From Acetobacterium woodii (GTDB lineage: Bacteria; Bacillota; Clostridia; Eubacteriales; Eubacteriaceae): 64,000 nt of DNA. Positions within the stretch are counted from its first letter, which is position 1; each line of letters starts with the position of its first letter. The position numbers and the translations under genes were made by a program. The stretch lies in NCBI GenBank assembly GCA_016213825.1, contig JACQZP010000021.1:393109-457108 (forward strand). The letters are read 5' to 3'. The notes beneath the pieces were generated by a model, which worked only from the letters and a program-made list of their open reading frames with translations, had not been told where the DNA came from and searched no databases. This document shows, one piece after another, positions 45,414 through 54,661 of this stretch.

Positions 45414-45581
45414 TTATTCTTGCTCTGATTTTTTACAGCACCCTTTTCCCATAAACCGATGCCCAATGATAAAACCAGTTACTGTAAATGCAATCGTGAG
45501 TGTTACTAACGCACAAGCAACAATTTTTTCCTTATGAGCCATTACGCAACTTTGGCTATCTTCATTTTTATTACAACACAT
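45414..45581 (-). CDS. small cysteine-rich single-span membrane protein
   Basis: 55 residues: MCCNKNEDSQSC head, one hydrophobic span (about residues 22-43, with small residues ACALVTLTIAFTVTGF) and a tail with GKGCCKK. GGAGG with 8 nt spacing supports ATG 45581 over the TTG/ATG further upstream. The paired cysteines on both ends suggest metal or redox chemistry, but no family is recognised. It has its own terminator. Confidence 0.6.
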   Translation of the reverse strand: MCCNKNEDSQSCVMAHKEKIVACALVTLTIAFTVTGFIIGHRFMGKGCCKKSEQE

Positions 45582-45722
45582 TTTTATTCCCTCCAACTTT
45601 CTATACATTATTTTAATTTTTTACCCTTTTTTTAAAGTCTAAACCAATTTTCTCTGAATAATTAAGACTCGGTTCGATCCGACGGTTTTTATCTTATCTG
45701 TGATGCGTCAATTCTCATTTCA

Positions 45723-45761
45723 AAAGAATCCAGCCGACACCAATCGACTGGATTCTTTTTT
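45723..45761 (-). terminator. terminator at the end of the YjfB-like gene
   Basis: AAAGAATCCAG/CTGGATTCTTT stem of 11 bp with a 14-nt loop. The gene's stop codon (45760-45762) touches the stem, and on the minus strand the hairpin ends in TTCTTTTG. Confidence 0.8.
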
Positions 45762-45966
45762 AAACGGAGATATCTAGTAACTGTCCAATGTTCGGGTCTG
45801 GTGAAGGACCTGCCGCAGACGCTGTCGGAGTACTGGTTTCTACCATTGCTACCATATCTGTCATTTGTTGCGTCCCGGTTTCCATGGCCATTTTCATCAC
45901 CGACAAGCTGGCCTGTTGGGCAACCTGCATTTGATTCATTCCCATTGATAGTGCTGCAATATCCAT
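45760..45966 (-). CDS. YjfB-like putative motility protein
   Basis: About 68 residues: MDIAALSMGMNQMQVAQQASL followed by VMKMAMETG, a Met-rich amphipathic helix, then a short Pro/Ser tail. This is the YjfB family pattern, annotated as putative motility protein in Firmicutes with flagella; function is unproven. The start at 45966 has AGGTGG with 7 nt spacing; an ATG at 45972 is too close to it. No flagellar genes are in the window. Confidence 0.75.
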   Translation of the reverse strand: MDIAALSMGMNQMQVAQQASLSVMKMAMETGTQQMTDMVAMVETSTPTASAAGPSPDPNIGQLLDISV

Positions 45967-46304
45967 ATTCATTCCACCTTTCTTTTGATGTTATTCATGT
46001 GCGAATTTACACCATTGAATTTTAGTCCTGATATCCGTTTAATAAAATGCAAATGCATCTGTATCTTTTATCGTATTTATTTGTTTTTACTTGAGTATTA
46101 TACCAGAATAAATAAGCGATATCCTTAAATTGCACCAGCTACTCCAGTTTTGTTTCTTTAGTGATCTTATCGATAAAAATCATCAATCTCTGCCATAGCG
46201 ACAATTCATCCATCAATTCTCCTTTTCTGGACACCTTAATTATCAACATTTCTTTTATCCCTATATTATGTTATGATAAAAAATATGTTTTTAGGAGGTT
46301 AACT
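45967..46304. other. intergenic region with promoter-like element for the YjfB gene
   Basis: Minus-strand TGGTATAAT (46105-46097), an extended -10, lies about 130 nt before the YjfB start. Plus-strand TATGAT at 46272-46277 may serve the lipoprotein gene at 46305. Otherwise AT-rich, without a supported gene. Confidence 0.4.
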
Positions 46305-46727
46305 TTGAAAAAGAAACTACTATTATTCTGTCTTTTCGTCTTAAGTCTGGCAACCCTTTCCGGCTGTATGCCTAAAACGGATTCTACTGGTGCTTCTAAC
46401 TCCCTGGATTTAGATACGACCAACCGCTATGAACTGCTCATCGGCCTGAATGATGTAGATGCCGGAAAACAACTTGTGGATACCCAACAAGCTACCGAAA
46501 TTGTCAAGATGAAACTCTTGAGTCATGTCAGTGGGGTCACCATTACAATATCCAATGGTTACTACTATGTTGGCGCCTTAATCGTAGATGAAACAACCCT
46601 GAATTGCGTGATCTACGGCGCCGATGATGAAGCCATTGCCGCCGTTGTTAAAGAAATCAATAGTGAACTCAACGTTCCGGTTCTTGTATCCAAAAGCACC
46701 AGTCAATACCGCTTGATTACCCCATAA
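46305..46727 (+). CDS. small lipoprotein of unknown function
   Basis: A 140-residue protein with an N-terminal KKK, hydrophobic core and lipobox LSGC, so a surface lipoprotein. The mature part is about 115 residues with alternating helices and strands (RYELLIGLNDVDAG, GYYYVGALIV, AVVKEINSELNVPVLV). No family is recognised with certainty. The start is TTG 46305, preceded by TTAGGAGG; the longer frame back to 46161 lacks a ribosome site and spoils the signal peptide. Confidence 0.7.
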   Translation: MKKKLLLFCLFVLSLATLSGCMPKTDSTGASNSLDLDTTNRYELLIGLNDVDAGKQLVDTQQATEIVKMKLLSHVSGVTITISNGYYYVGALIVDETTLNCVIYGADDEAIAAVVKEINSELNVPVLVSKSTSQYRLITP

Positions 46728-46754
46728 ACCAAGCTTACTTATCTTTTTTTAGCT

Positions 46755-46792
46755 CCAAAAGAAGCACCTGTCAACAGGTGCTTCTTTTGGCT
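46755..46792 (+). terminator. terminator after the lipoprotein gene
   Basis: CCAAAAGAAGCACCTGT pairs perfectly with its complement around a CAA loop; very stable, though the T run lies inside the stem. Confidence 0.75.
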
Positions 46793-46987
46793 CAGTTTAA
46801 TCATTAAAGCTCGTTCCGAGTCTTTTTTTGTAAAATAAATAGATAAATTTTCTACAAATTGATTATTTCACTGTTAAAAGGGCTAAATAAGAACCATGAG
46901 TGAGAATCTATTTGGAATAAACCGGCAGCTAGGCTCTCGGCAGTTTCATACTTGCTAAAATGATTAAATAAGCGGAGGAAACAATCG
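46793..46987 (+). other. upstream region of the hybrid kinase gene
   Basis: About 195 nt. I see no near-consensus promoter and no known riboswitch pattern (looked for c-di-GMP class I/II core motifs). GGAGG at 46974-46979 is the ribosome site of the kinase gene. Confidence 0.35.
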
Positions 46988-49861
46988 ATGGAGACTGAAT
47001 TTTATGAACAATTAAAAGAAAATCTACCCTGTGGCTACGCTTATTGCAAAGTTATCTGCGATCCTGATGATCATCCCACCGATTATCAATTTCTTGATAT
47101 CAATCTTACTTTTGAGCAGATGTCCGGATTTTCACGGTCTCAGCTGATTGGCAAAAGACTTTACGATATTGTTCCAGAACAATATCGCAACGAATTTGAC
47201 TGGTTTGATCGTTACGGCAAGATGGCTATCAATCAGAATAAGCAACCTTCCCCTGAAATTGAGCAATACGTCTCCTATTTTCAGAAATGGTATCGTATCC
47301 GGGCTTATTCTCCAAAAAAATACCATTTTATCGCCGTTTTTATTGACATCACCCAGGAAGTAGAAAATCAGAAGGCCCTTGAATATAGTATGTCTTATCA
47401 AAATGCCATCTTAGAAGCGATTCCGGATTTGCTGTTTATTCTCGATCATCATGGCTTTTTTATTGATTATAAAAACGGTCCTGAAAGTGATTTGTATTTA
47501 TCTCCTGATCTTTTTGTGGGCAAAAACGTCATCGATATCTTCCCTGAATCCTTGGCCCAAAGTATTCAAACTGCCCTTGAGCATATTTACATGCATCAGT
47601 CCGTCTCTTCATTTGAATATGAACTGACAATGCAAAATGTCCAAAACTATTATGAATGTCGCATGGTTCCTTTCGCTTCCAATCAAATTATCGCCATCGT
47701 CAGAAACATCTCGGAACGGCGAAAAATGGAACGAAATTTACAGATTCATGAGTCGATTCTAACCGCTGTGGCCACTGCGATTGAGGAATTTTTGGACAAT
47801 CGCGATGTGATCGCGGCAACAACCAAAGGCTTTGAATTAATCGGCCAGGCAGCTAAGGTGGATCGGGTCTATCTTTGGGAAAATGATTATGATGAACTGG
47901 GGCATGGACGCACCAGCCAACGCATCGAGTGGACTGCTGAAAATGCGACGCCTCAAATCAATAATCCTTTGCTTCAGCAAATCTCTTTTGAGGATATCCA
48001 GGATTTTATCGCCCCGCTGATTCAGGGCCAGCCGTTTTATGGAATCGTCGGAGAACTCAAAAACACCCGCACCAAAGAAATTCTCTGGGCTCAGGGAATA
48101 TTGTCGATCCTCGTTGTGCCAATTATTGTCAATGGTCTGTTCTGGGGATTCATCGGCTTTGATGAGTGTAAAGAGGAACGTCAATGGTCTGAAGCAGAAT
48201 TTTCTACTCTTTTTGCCTATGTTAATTCTTTGGGAAAAGCAATTGAACGTCGCCAGATTGAAGAAGAACTGGAACTGGCTAAAAATCAGGCTGAACTGGC
48301 AAACAATATGAAAAGTCGATTTCTTGCCAATATGTCCCATGAAATCAGAACGCCAATTAATGGAATTATGGGTTATCTTGAGCTGCTTCAATATACCCAG
48401 TTATCCACTGAACAGAAAGAATACGTACAAGAATCAAAATCTGCCACCGAAATCCTACTGTATTTGTTGAATGATATTTTGGATTTTTCCAAAATTGAAA
48501 GTGGGCAGTTGTCCATTGAATCCATCGAATTTGATTTATTAAAAACCGTGGAAGACTCTCTTTCTATGTTCCTTCCCAAAGTCTTAGAAAAAAACCTGAG
48601 CTTGAAAACAAACTTCGATCCCACGATCCCTAAGTATGTCCTAGGCGATCCAGCTCGAGTCGGACAAATTTTAAGTAACCTGATCAGCAATGCCATAAAA
48701 TTCACCGACTCCGGTGAGATTATCATAACTGTTCAGCTAGGTTCATACAAACATAAAAAAGCAGAAATTATTTTTGAAATTTCAGATACCGGGATTGGTA
48801 TTTCTGAGGAACAACAGCAAAAACTGTTTAAGCCCTTTGTTCAGGGAGATCCATCCACAACCAGAAAATACGGGGGCTCTGGCCTGGGTCTTGCCATAGC
48901 CAAAGAATTAATTCACCTGATGGATGGGACTATTCACATCTGCAGCACCTTTGGTGCTGGTACGACCTTTAATTTCAATCTATTTTTCGGTTCGAAATTA
49001 GTCATTGAAAATGACAAAGTGGGTTTTGAAGAATTGAAGCCTATTAATCCAGAAGCTTTAGTACCAGATAATGCCACACAATCGATCGAAACTAATTTAG
49101 ATCTGTCAAATCTCAATATCCTATTAGTTGAAGATAATCTGACAAATCAAAAAATTGTTTCAAAAATACTTAAACTGCATAATAATGATTGTGATCTTGC
49201 CGGGAATGGGCAAGAAGCACTTGAAGCAGTTCAGAATAAAGATTATGATCTGATTTTAATGGATTGTCAAATGCCGATGATGGATGGTTATGAAAGCACT
49301 ATTGCTATTAGAAGCTTACAAGGACCTAAAAAGGACATTCCTATTATAGCAATGACCGCCAATGCCATGGAAGGTGATCAGGAAAAGTGTCTGGCAGCCG
49401 GTATGAATGATTATCTTAGCAAACCAATTGACTATGATAAAATGCTTCGCCTGCTTGCTATTTATGGAAAGCAACAACACATATCACCCCCAATAATAAG
49501 CCCCCTTATACAGAACATGGACCGCTTTATGACAGAAACTGGATTGTCGCAATCCGACGCATTAGAAATTTTCGGTGACTTCTTTGAGTATACGCCAGCA
49601 ATATTAGCCATCCTGGTCGCTTGTTTAGATTCCATTGATTTTATCCAACTTCAGAAAGCCGCTCATCAACTCAAAGGCTCTTCCAGTAATTTAAGAATTG
49701 ATGCGATTAATTTTTATACCATTCAATTGGAAAAAGCAGCTGCTGAAAAAAACAGTCTGGCTTGCCAAAAAATATTGAATGACATCCTCATTGAATTTAA
49801 TGAGATAAAAGAAAACTGGGAAAACGCTTTTCTTAAACACCATAACAATAGTAATATCTAA
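46988..49861 (+). CDS. soluble hybrid sensor histidine kinase (PAS-PAS-GAF-HisKA-HATPase-REC-Hpt)
   Basis: A 957-residue protein. Two PAS domains (about 8-120 and 135-250), a GAF-like domain (about 255-420), HisKA with phosphoacceptor His451 in NMSHEIRTPING, and HATPase with ISNAIKF, DTGIGIS and GGSGLGLAI. A receiver domain follows with Asp759 in LILMDCQMP, then a C-terminal Hpt domain with His893 in AAHQLKGSS. This gives a complete His-Asp-His relay in one cytosolic chain (no membrane span seen). The output regulator that receives the phosphate is not encoded nearby. GGAGG lies 9 nt before ATG. Confidence 0.93.
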   Translation: METEFYEQLKENLPCGYAYCKVICDPDDHPTDYQFLDINLTFEQMSGFSRSQLIGKRLYDIVPEQYRNEFDWFDRYGKMAINQNKQPSPEIEQYVSYFQKWYRIRAYSPKKYHFIAVFIDITQEVENQKALEYSMSYQNAILEAIPDLLFILDHHGFFIDYKNGPESDLYLSPDLFVGKNVIDIFPESLAQSIQTALEHIYMHQSVSSFEYELTMQNVQNYYECRMVPFASNQIIAIVRNISERRKMERNLQIHESILTAVATAIEEFLDNRDVIAATTKGFELIGQAAKVDRVYLWENDYDELGHGRTSQRIEWTAENATPQINNPLLQQISFEDIQDFIAPLIQGQPFYGIVGELKNTRTKEILWAQGILSILVVPIIVNGLFWGFIGFDECKEERQWSEAEFSTLFAYVNSLGKAIERRQIEEELELAKNQAELANNMKSRFLANMSHEIRTPINGIMGYLELLQYTQLSTEQKEYVQESKSATEILLYLLNDILDFSKIESGQLSIESIEFDLLKTVEDSLSMFLPKVLEKNLSLKTNFDPTIPKYVLGDPARVGQILSNLISNAIKFTDSGEIIITVQLGSYKHKKAEIIFEISDTGIGISEEQQQKLFKPFVQGDPSTTRKYGGSGLGLAIAKELIHLMDGTIHICSTFGAGTTFNFNLFFGSKLVIENDKVGFEELKPINPEALVPDNATQSIETNLDLSNLNILLVEDNLTNQKIVSKILKLHNNDCDLAGNGQEALEAVQNKDYDLILMDCQMPMMDGYESTIAIRSLQGPKKDIPIIAMTANAMEGDQEKCLAAGMNDYLSKPIDYDKMLRLLAIYGKQQHISPPIISPLIQNMDRFMTETGLSQSDALEIFGDFFEYTPAILAILVACLDSIDFIQLQKAAHQLKGSSSNLRIDAINFYTIQLEKAAAEKNSLACQKILNDILIEFNEIKENWENAFLKHHNNSNI

Positions 49862-49863
49862 AC

Positions 49864-49900
49864 AAAAGTGGACTTGTCCGTTCTGACAAGTCCACTTTTA
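49864..49900. terminator. terminator after the hybrid kinase
   Basis: AAAAGTGGACTTGTC/GACAAGTCCACTTTT, a 15-bp perfect stem with a CGTTCT loop. It also faces the convergent HAD gene. Confidence 0.9.
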
Positions 49901-49928
49901 ATTAGTATCATTTATAGTTGTGATTATT

Positions 49929-50582
49929 CTATCCGACTTGGGATTGATTTTTTGATTTTACAATATCGATGACATCCCAAAGGTTCTCAATCATAAAGGT
50001 CGGTTTGCACTTTTCAAGAGCCGAAGGTGTATTATACCCCCATTTTACCGCAATCACATCGACCCCCACCTTATGGCAGGCTTCAATATCCCGCACCTCA
50101 TCCCCAATGTACAACATTTCATTAGGTTTAATATCGTACTTCCGAAGCACTTTCTTTATTTTTTTAGCTTTGGACATTAGCGCTGAACACATGATAAACT
50201 CAATTTCGTGACTGATATCGTAGGTTATCAGAAATTGGGCAACCGTCTTTTTAATATTGGAGGTAAGTATCCCGATATGGTCGGTCTCTTTTCTCAGTTC
50301 GGCAAAAAAAGTATGAATATCTGGCGAAAAGGAATGAATCTCAGTCGACTCCTTCCTCATCATTTTCTGTCCATCTCTTAATGCCCGGGGAAATTGATAA
50401 AAAGGAATATCCACGATTTCTTTGATCTCTTTAATATGTAGGTTTTTAATATGCTGTAATTCCTCCATCGTAACGGTGCTGTATTTATATTTAGTCGCCA
50501 GTTCATTGTATATATTAAAGGCTTTCTCTTCAGTATCTGCAAGGGTACCATCAAAATCGAAAACCACGCATTTATAGGTCAT
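49929..50582 (-). CDS. HAD-superfamily phosphatase (phosphoglycolate phosphatase-like)
   Basis: A 217-residue HAD hydrolase with motif I FDFDGTLADT, motif II ILTSN, a Lys near KAKKIKKVLRKY (motif III) and motif IV GDEVRDIEA. The four-helix cap insertion after motif I fits the phosphoglycolate phosphatase/Gph-PpaX group. Substrate is not predictable from sequence. It is encoded 16 nt after the PAS/GGDEF-like gene, so they form a pair. Confidence 0.85.
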   Translation of the reverse strand: MTYKCVVFDFDGTLADTEEKAFNIYNELATKYKYSTVTMEELQHIKNLHIKEIKEIVDIPFYQFPRALRDGQKMMRKESTEIHSFSPDIHTFFAELRKETDHIGILTSNIKKTVAQFLITYDISHEIEFIMCSALMSKAKKIKKVLRKYDIKPNEMLYIGDEVRDIEACHKVGVDVIAVKWGYNTPSALEKCKPTFMIENLWDVIDIVKSKNQSQVG

Positions 50583-50598
50583 ATATGACTCCTCTATT

Positions 50599-52419
50599 TT
50601 AGTTGTTATTTAGTTCATATCCATTAACTTTGCTTTTTAACTTTTTTTCAAATGATTCATGATAAAAGTAGTAATCTAAATTTAATCGTTGAGCCTCATG
50701 CATTGCGGCACTTCCAAATCGGATCAGATCTTCTTTCGTTTTAGCATGATCTGGAAATTTTGAAATACCAAGATGATTTTTTAATTTAAATGAACTACCT
50801 TCGATAACAAAAGGTATTTTAAGTAACTCGGCAACCAGTTCGCAAATTTCCATCAGTTTTTTGATACCAGGGTCACAGGGATAAAATAAGACAAACTGAT
50901 CAGTATAGCGACGTACAAAAAGTCCGTATTTGCCAATGGCTCCATAAAGCCGCTCACTTAAGGCACACATCAATTGATCTTCTATATTCTGACCATAGGC
51001 ATCACCCACAGTGTGAATTCCGTCAATTTGCAGAAATATCAGTGCCAGGTTTTTATTTGGATTATTTCCATTTTTAATAAAATAATTTTCCAAAACCTGT
51101 TCCAGTTTATAGCGATTGGGCAATTTGGTAATAGGATCCAGGATAAAAGACTCTTCTAGGGCTTTGCGCTTCTCAATGGTTTCAGTAACATCAATTCCCA
51201 TTAGAATATTGGTGTTTTCACCTGATTTTTTAGTAAAAGTTGCATGATCCCATTGGATATAATGGATCGTTCCTTTAGCATCTTTAAATGGCAAAGGACG
51301 ATTGAAATTCAAATTCTCGTTAATAAACTTCTTATGGGCTCGGCCAAGTTTTCCAAAAATATCCATTAATGATTTGCCATCAGCTTCATCATAAGAAATG
51401 TCACTTAATTGACTCACCCATTTATTGATATTTTTCACCTCAAAATCTTTATTATATTCGATGTAAAGAAGACTGCTATTATTGAGTACCTTATCTGTGA
51501 AAATCATCTGGGCGGTGAGTTCATCCTTTAAACTTGCCTGCTTGGTCACATCCTGTAATATCCCAATGGTTCGCAAATGTTCATTGTCATCTGTGAAAAA
51601 ATGTCGTATTCTTAAATAAATATCTCGCATTTCACCCCGATTATTTTTAATCCGGTAGTGGGTATCGACCTTTTCCTGGGCCTGAAAAGCCTTTAAAAAA
51701 GCTTTCCAAACGCGGTTCTGATCATCCTCATAGGCCATCCAGTAAATAATGTCAAGATTGGGTTCGACTTCCCCTTCTTCATAGCCAAGTATACTATAAA
51801 GTTCTTGGGACCAGAATACTTTTTTTGTGATATAATTCATTTCCCAGTAGCCCAGATGAGCTAGATGCTGAATTTCCAGCAATTCATCCTTCTGTTGCTT
51901 AATATAATCATCTTTTTCCTGAGTATTTTTCATATCGGTTCCGGTGATAACCGTAAATTTCTTTTGTCCGCCTTTTTTGTCATCAATGAATATCGGTTTA
52001 AACATCAGATGAAGCGGGATCACCTCACCATTGCTATGAAAAAAGTTAATATTTTTCTCATAAACACCTTTTTCTTTAATGACGTCTCTTAATTCTTTAT
52101 TGTCCACATCAAAATCATAATCCGTCGGAATTCGCTGAATATTTTTTCCGATTATCTTGTCCGCAGGCTTACCCTGATAATTTAAAAATGCCTCATTAGC
52201 TTTATAGATAATCATATCCTCATCAACTACCACAATACTATCAGCAACCTGATTGAATATCGAACTGAACATTTTTTCGTCTCGTTCTTCATCTTCCAGT
52301 TTTCTACTGATGAAATATATATGAAAGGCTAGCGCTGCGAAAATAAAAATAATAATAATGCCAAAAATTATCATCGTAATTATCTGTTCTTCAGAATTCA
52401 GGTTTAATATATTAATCAC
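50599..52419 (-). CDS. PAS-domain receptor with degenerate GGDEF domain
   Basis: 606 residues: N-terminal membrane span (about 14-36), PAS (about 50-165), PAS with PAC (about 185-295), a third PAS-like domain (about 300-415), then a GGDEF-type domain starting DPITKLPNRYKLEQ. At the active-site position the sequence is RRYTDQFVLF instead of xGGDEFxxx, so two glycines and the catalytic Glu are missing and diguanylate cyclase activity is unlikely. It could bind GTP or c-di-GMP as a sensor. There is no EAL domain. Start GTG 52419 with AAGGTG 7 nt upstream. Confidence 0.88.
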   Translation of the reverse strand: MINILNLNSEEQIITMIIFGIIIIFIFAALAFHIYFISRKLEDEERDEKMFSSIFNQVADSIVVVDEDMIIYKANEAFLNYQGKPADKIIGKNIQRIPTDYDFDVDNKELRDVIKEKGVYEKNINFFHSNGEVIPLHLMFKPIFIDDKKGGQKKFTVITGTDMKNTQEKDDYIKQQKDELLEIQHLAHLGYWEMNYITKKVFWSQELYSILGYEEGEVEPNLDIIYWMAYEDDQNRVWKAFLKAFQAQEKVDTHYRIKNNRGEMRDIYLRIRHFFTDDNEHLRTIGILQDVTKQASLKDELTAQMIFTDKVLNNSSLLYIEYNKDFEVKNINKWVSQLSDISYDEADGKSLMDIFGKLGRAHKKFINENLNFNRPLPFKDAKGTIHYIQWDHATFTKKSGENTNILMGIDVTETIEKRKALEESFILDPITKLPNRYKLEQVLENYFIKNGNNPNKNLALIFLQIDGIHTVGDAYGQNIEDQLMCALSERLYGAIGKYGLFVRRYTDQFVLFYPCDPGIKKLMEICELVAELLKIPFVIEGSSFKLKNHLGISKFPDHAKTKEDLIRFGSAAMHEAQRLNLDYYFYHESFEKKLKSKVNGYELNNN

Positions 52420-52600
52420 TTAAGAACACCTTGCTTTCTGATTTTTCTCGTTTTTTCTAAATTTCAACCTTATCATCGACAACGGGTGATTATCCTCAAC
52501 ACAGTTTGCCATCAAATCATAGATATATTATAATACATAGTGTCAGCAAAATCCATGACCGTTCATCATTATTTACAAAATTGATGAAAATGAAGTTTTA

Positions 52601-52624
52601 CAATAATTAAAAGATTAATTATTG
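52601..52624. other. AT-rich perfect hairpin upstream of the his promoter
   Basis: CAATAATTAA-AAGA-TTAATTATTG, a 10-bp perfect stem 47 nt upstream of the his -35. The rest of the 338-nt gap between the divergent PAS and hisZ genes is AT-rich and, apart from the his promoter and a minus-strand TATAAT near 52532-52540, shows nothing I can support. Possible regulator site; no T run. Confidence 0.4.
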
Positions 52625-52670
52625 ATTATCATGACTAAAATAATAACAAATCAAAAAATAATTAAATACT

Positions 52671-52698
52671 TTGACAAAATAAATTTAAATGTTACAAT
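52671..52698 (+). promoter_or_regulatory. promoter of the histidine operon
   Basis: TTGACA, 16-nt spacer, TACAAT; 60 nt before the hisZ ATG. The leader is too short for a T-box and has no run of His codons, so classical attenuation is not seen. Confidence 0.7.
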
Positions 52699-52757
52699 AG
52701 ACTTATTGCTTCATCAAGTTACAGTAATGAAGTGTTCGTTTGAACAAGGAGGTTCAC

Positions 52758-54014
52758 ATGCTTTTCAACTATACCATTGACGGCTTTGAAAATATCCAGC
52801 ATCAGGATTATTTTGCCTTACAACAAATTAATGATAAATTGATGTCCCTTTACCGATCTCATGGCTACCATCAGATCTCCACCCCGACCTTTGAAACCTA
52901 TGATCTTTACGTGAATGAGGATTCTATTCCCAGTGACGACCTTTTTAAGCTGGTGAATCATCAGGGCAAGGTGCTGGTGCTAAAGCCGGATGCAACCCTG
53001 CCAGTGACCCGGATGGCGGCGATGAATCATCCCAATGCTGAGGACATCATCAAGTTCTCTTATGAAACCAACATCTACCGTAATTTCTCATCACCGGAGA
53101 TTATCAAAAAAGAAATCACCCAAATCGGGATTGAATATTTTGGCAATGACAGCCCGGAATGTGACGGCGAAGTGATTGCCCTGGCGATCCGCTCGCTTTT
53201 GGAAAACGGCATCGAGGATGTTCATATCGACCTGGGTCATGTCGGCTTTATCAATTTTCTTTTTGATGACCTGGCCTTTAGCACCAAAGAAAAAGCGACC
53301 TTATTTAAATACATTGAAAATAAAAACATCGGTGACATCGCCGATTATCTAGGAAAGTTGGCCTTGCCGGATGACAAAAAAGCGATTATCCTCAAGCTGC
53401 CACTGCTTTATGGCGAGCCCAAAGCTGTCGCCGAAGAAATGGCGGCCCTCTGCATTAACGATAAGATGCGCCAGGTGGTCGAGAAAATTTCTGAGATCTA
53501 TGCTCATCTGGAAGTCATCGGACTGTCCCAATATGTAAGCTTTGATCTGGGCTTCACCAATCAAATGAACTATTACAGTGACATCAACTTCAAGGGTTAT
53601 ATTAACAGCTGCGGTGAACCAGTGATCAGCGGTGGACGCTATAATCACCTGTCCGAAAAATTCGGAATTCCCCGACCGGCCTGTGGTTTTGCCATCGACC
53701 TGCTGAAAGTTATTGATTACATGGAACAGCACCAGTTGCTGCCTTTGGATAATGAAACGGTTCATGTGATTCTTTATGAACCGACGGATAAAGCCGGTGC
53801 TTACAAACTGGCTGATGAACTGCGACAAGCAGGAAAAATTGCCGAGGTCTTTATTATTAAAACAACCGTAACAGACCAGGTGAAAACCCTGCATCAAAAC
53901 CCCTTGTATAAAAATGCCCGCATTTATTATCTGCGAGATAAAAAACTGGAGCTGGAAAAGAATGCTGAATTTCTTTGTATTGACAAGATCCCAACTGAAA
54001 GTGAGGTGGAATAA
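52758..54014 (+). CDS. hisZ: ATP phosphoribosyltransferase regulatory subunit HisZ
   Basis: A 418-residue class II aaRS-like protein without tRNA-charging function. HisRS-like motifs are present: YHQISTPTFETYDLY (motif 1 region), KPDATLPVTRM and the C-terminal GGRYNHLSEKFG. HisZ and the short HisG form an octameric enzyme for the first step of His synthesis and give feedback control. ATG 52758 has AAGGAGG upstream. First gene of the operon and followed directly by hisG (TAA then ATG). Confidence 0.93.
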   Translation: MLFNYTIDGFENIQHQDYFALQQINDKLMSLYRSHGYHQISTPTFETYDLYVNEDSIPSDDLFKLVNHQGKVLVLKPDATLPVTRMAAMNHPNAEDIIKFSYETNIYRNFSSPEIIKKEITQIGIEYFGNDSPECDGEVIALAIRSLLENGIEDVHIDLGHVGFINFLFDDLAFSTKEKATLFKYIENKNIGDIADYLGKLALPDDKKAIILKLPLLYGEPKAVAEEMAALCINDKMRQVVEKISEIYAHLEVIGLSQYVSFDLGFTNQMNYYSDINFKGYINSCGEPVISGGRYNHLSEKFGIPRPACGFAIDLLKVIDYMEQHQLLPLDNETVHVILYEPTDKAGAYKLADELRQAGKIAEVFIIKTTVTDQVKTLHQNPLYKNARIYYLRDKKLELEKNAEFLCIDKIPTESEVE

Positions 54015-54635
54015 ATGGTGATCCGTTTTGCCCTGGCCAAAGGCCGGGTGGCTAAAAAAGCCATTGAACTGTTAATTGATCTGGGTTATGTTTTTTCCGA
54101 CTACTCGGAAAAAAGCCGTAAGCTGATTTTTACCGATACCACCGGCACCATTGAATTCTTTCTGGTTAAATCGCCGGATGTTCCCACCTATGTTGAAAAA
54201 GGGGCGGCGGATATCGGCATCGTCGGAAAAGATGTGCTGCTGGAGCACCCCGCCCAGGTTTATGAGATGTTGAATTTAAACATCGGTAAATGCAAAATGT
54301 GTGTGGCTGGTTTTGAAAACCGTCCCATCCCCTATGGCAAGAAAATGGTGGTGGGCACCAAATACCCAGTCATCGCCAAGGAATATTTTCACACTAAAAA
54401 TCAGTTGGTTGACATTATTAAAATCAACGGATCAGTAGAGCTGGCACCCCTGATCGGGTTGGCCGACTGCATCGTCGATATTGTCGAAAGCGGCAGTACC
54501 CTTAAAGAAAACGGCCTGTCGGTATTGGAAGAAATCTGTGAGATCAGCTCCCGACTGATTGTGAATCAGGTCAGCCTGAAAACCAAACGGGAAATGATCG
54601 ACCCGATTATCAAGGCCTTCGAAAACCAGCTGTAG
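54015..54635 (+). CDS. hisG: ATP phosphoribosyltransferase catalytic subunit (short form)
   Basis: 206 residues. It starts VIRFALAKGRVAKKAI and has the PRPP-binding region DCIVDIVESGSTLKENGL. It joins ATP and PRPP to phosphoribosyl-ATP. The length is that of the HisZ-dependent short form lacking the regulatory C-terminal domain, consistent with hisZ immediately upstream. Palindromic repeat C lies between hisG and hisD. Confidence 0.95.
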   Translation: MVIRFALAKGRVAKKAIELLIDLGYVFSDYSEKSRKLIFTDTTGTIEFFLVKSPDVPTYVEKGAADIGIVGKDVLLEHPAQVYEMLNLNIGKCKMCVAGFENRPIPYGKKMVVGTKYPVIAKEYFHTKNQLVDIIKINGSVELAPLIGLADCIVDIVESGSTLKENGLSVLEEICEISSRLIVNQVSLKTKREMIDPIIKAFENQL

Positions 54636-54661
54636 TTATATTGGACTATCGATGAGAGTTA

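Noticed and set aside
45671-45690. GGTTCGATCC resembling a tRNA T-arm
   Set aside because: No acceptor stem, anticodon arm or D-arm can be built on either strand around it.
46793-46987. c-di-GMP or other riboswitch before the hybrid kinase
   Set aside because: None of the conserved core motifs I know could be matched; no terminator/antiterminator pair.
47837-48391. 184-codon minus-strand frame inside the hybrid kinase gene
   Set aside because: Opposite to the intact GAF/HisKA coding sequence, with no ribosome site and a protein composition unlike real proteins.
52699-52757. Histidine attenuator or T-box leader in front of hisZ
   Set aside because: The leader is under 60 nt, has no run of His codons, no T-box sequence and no terminator; only a weak CTTCAT/ATGAAG stem.
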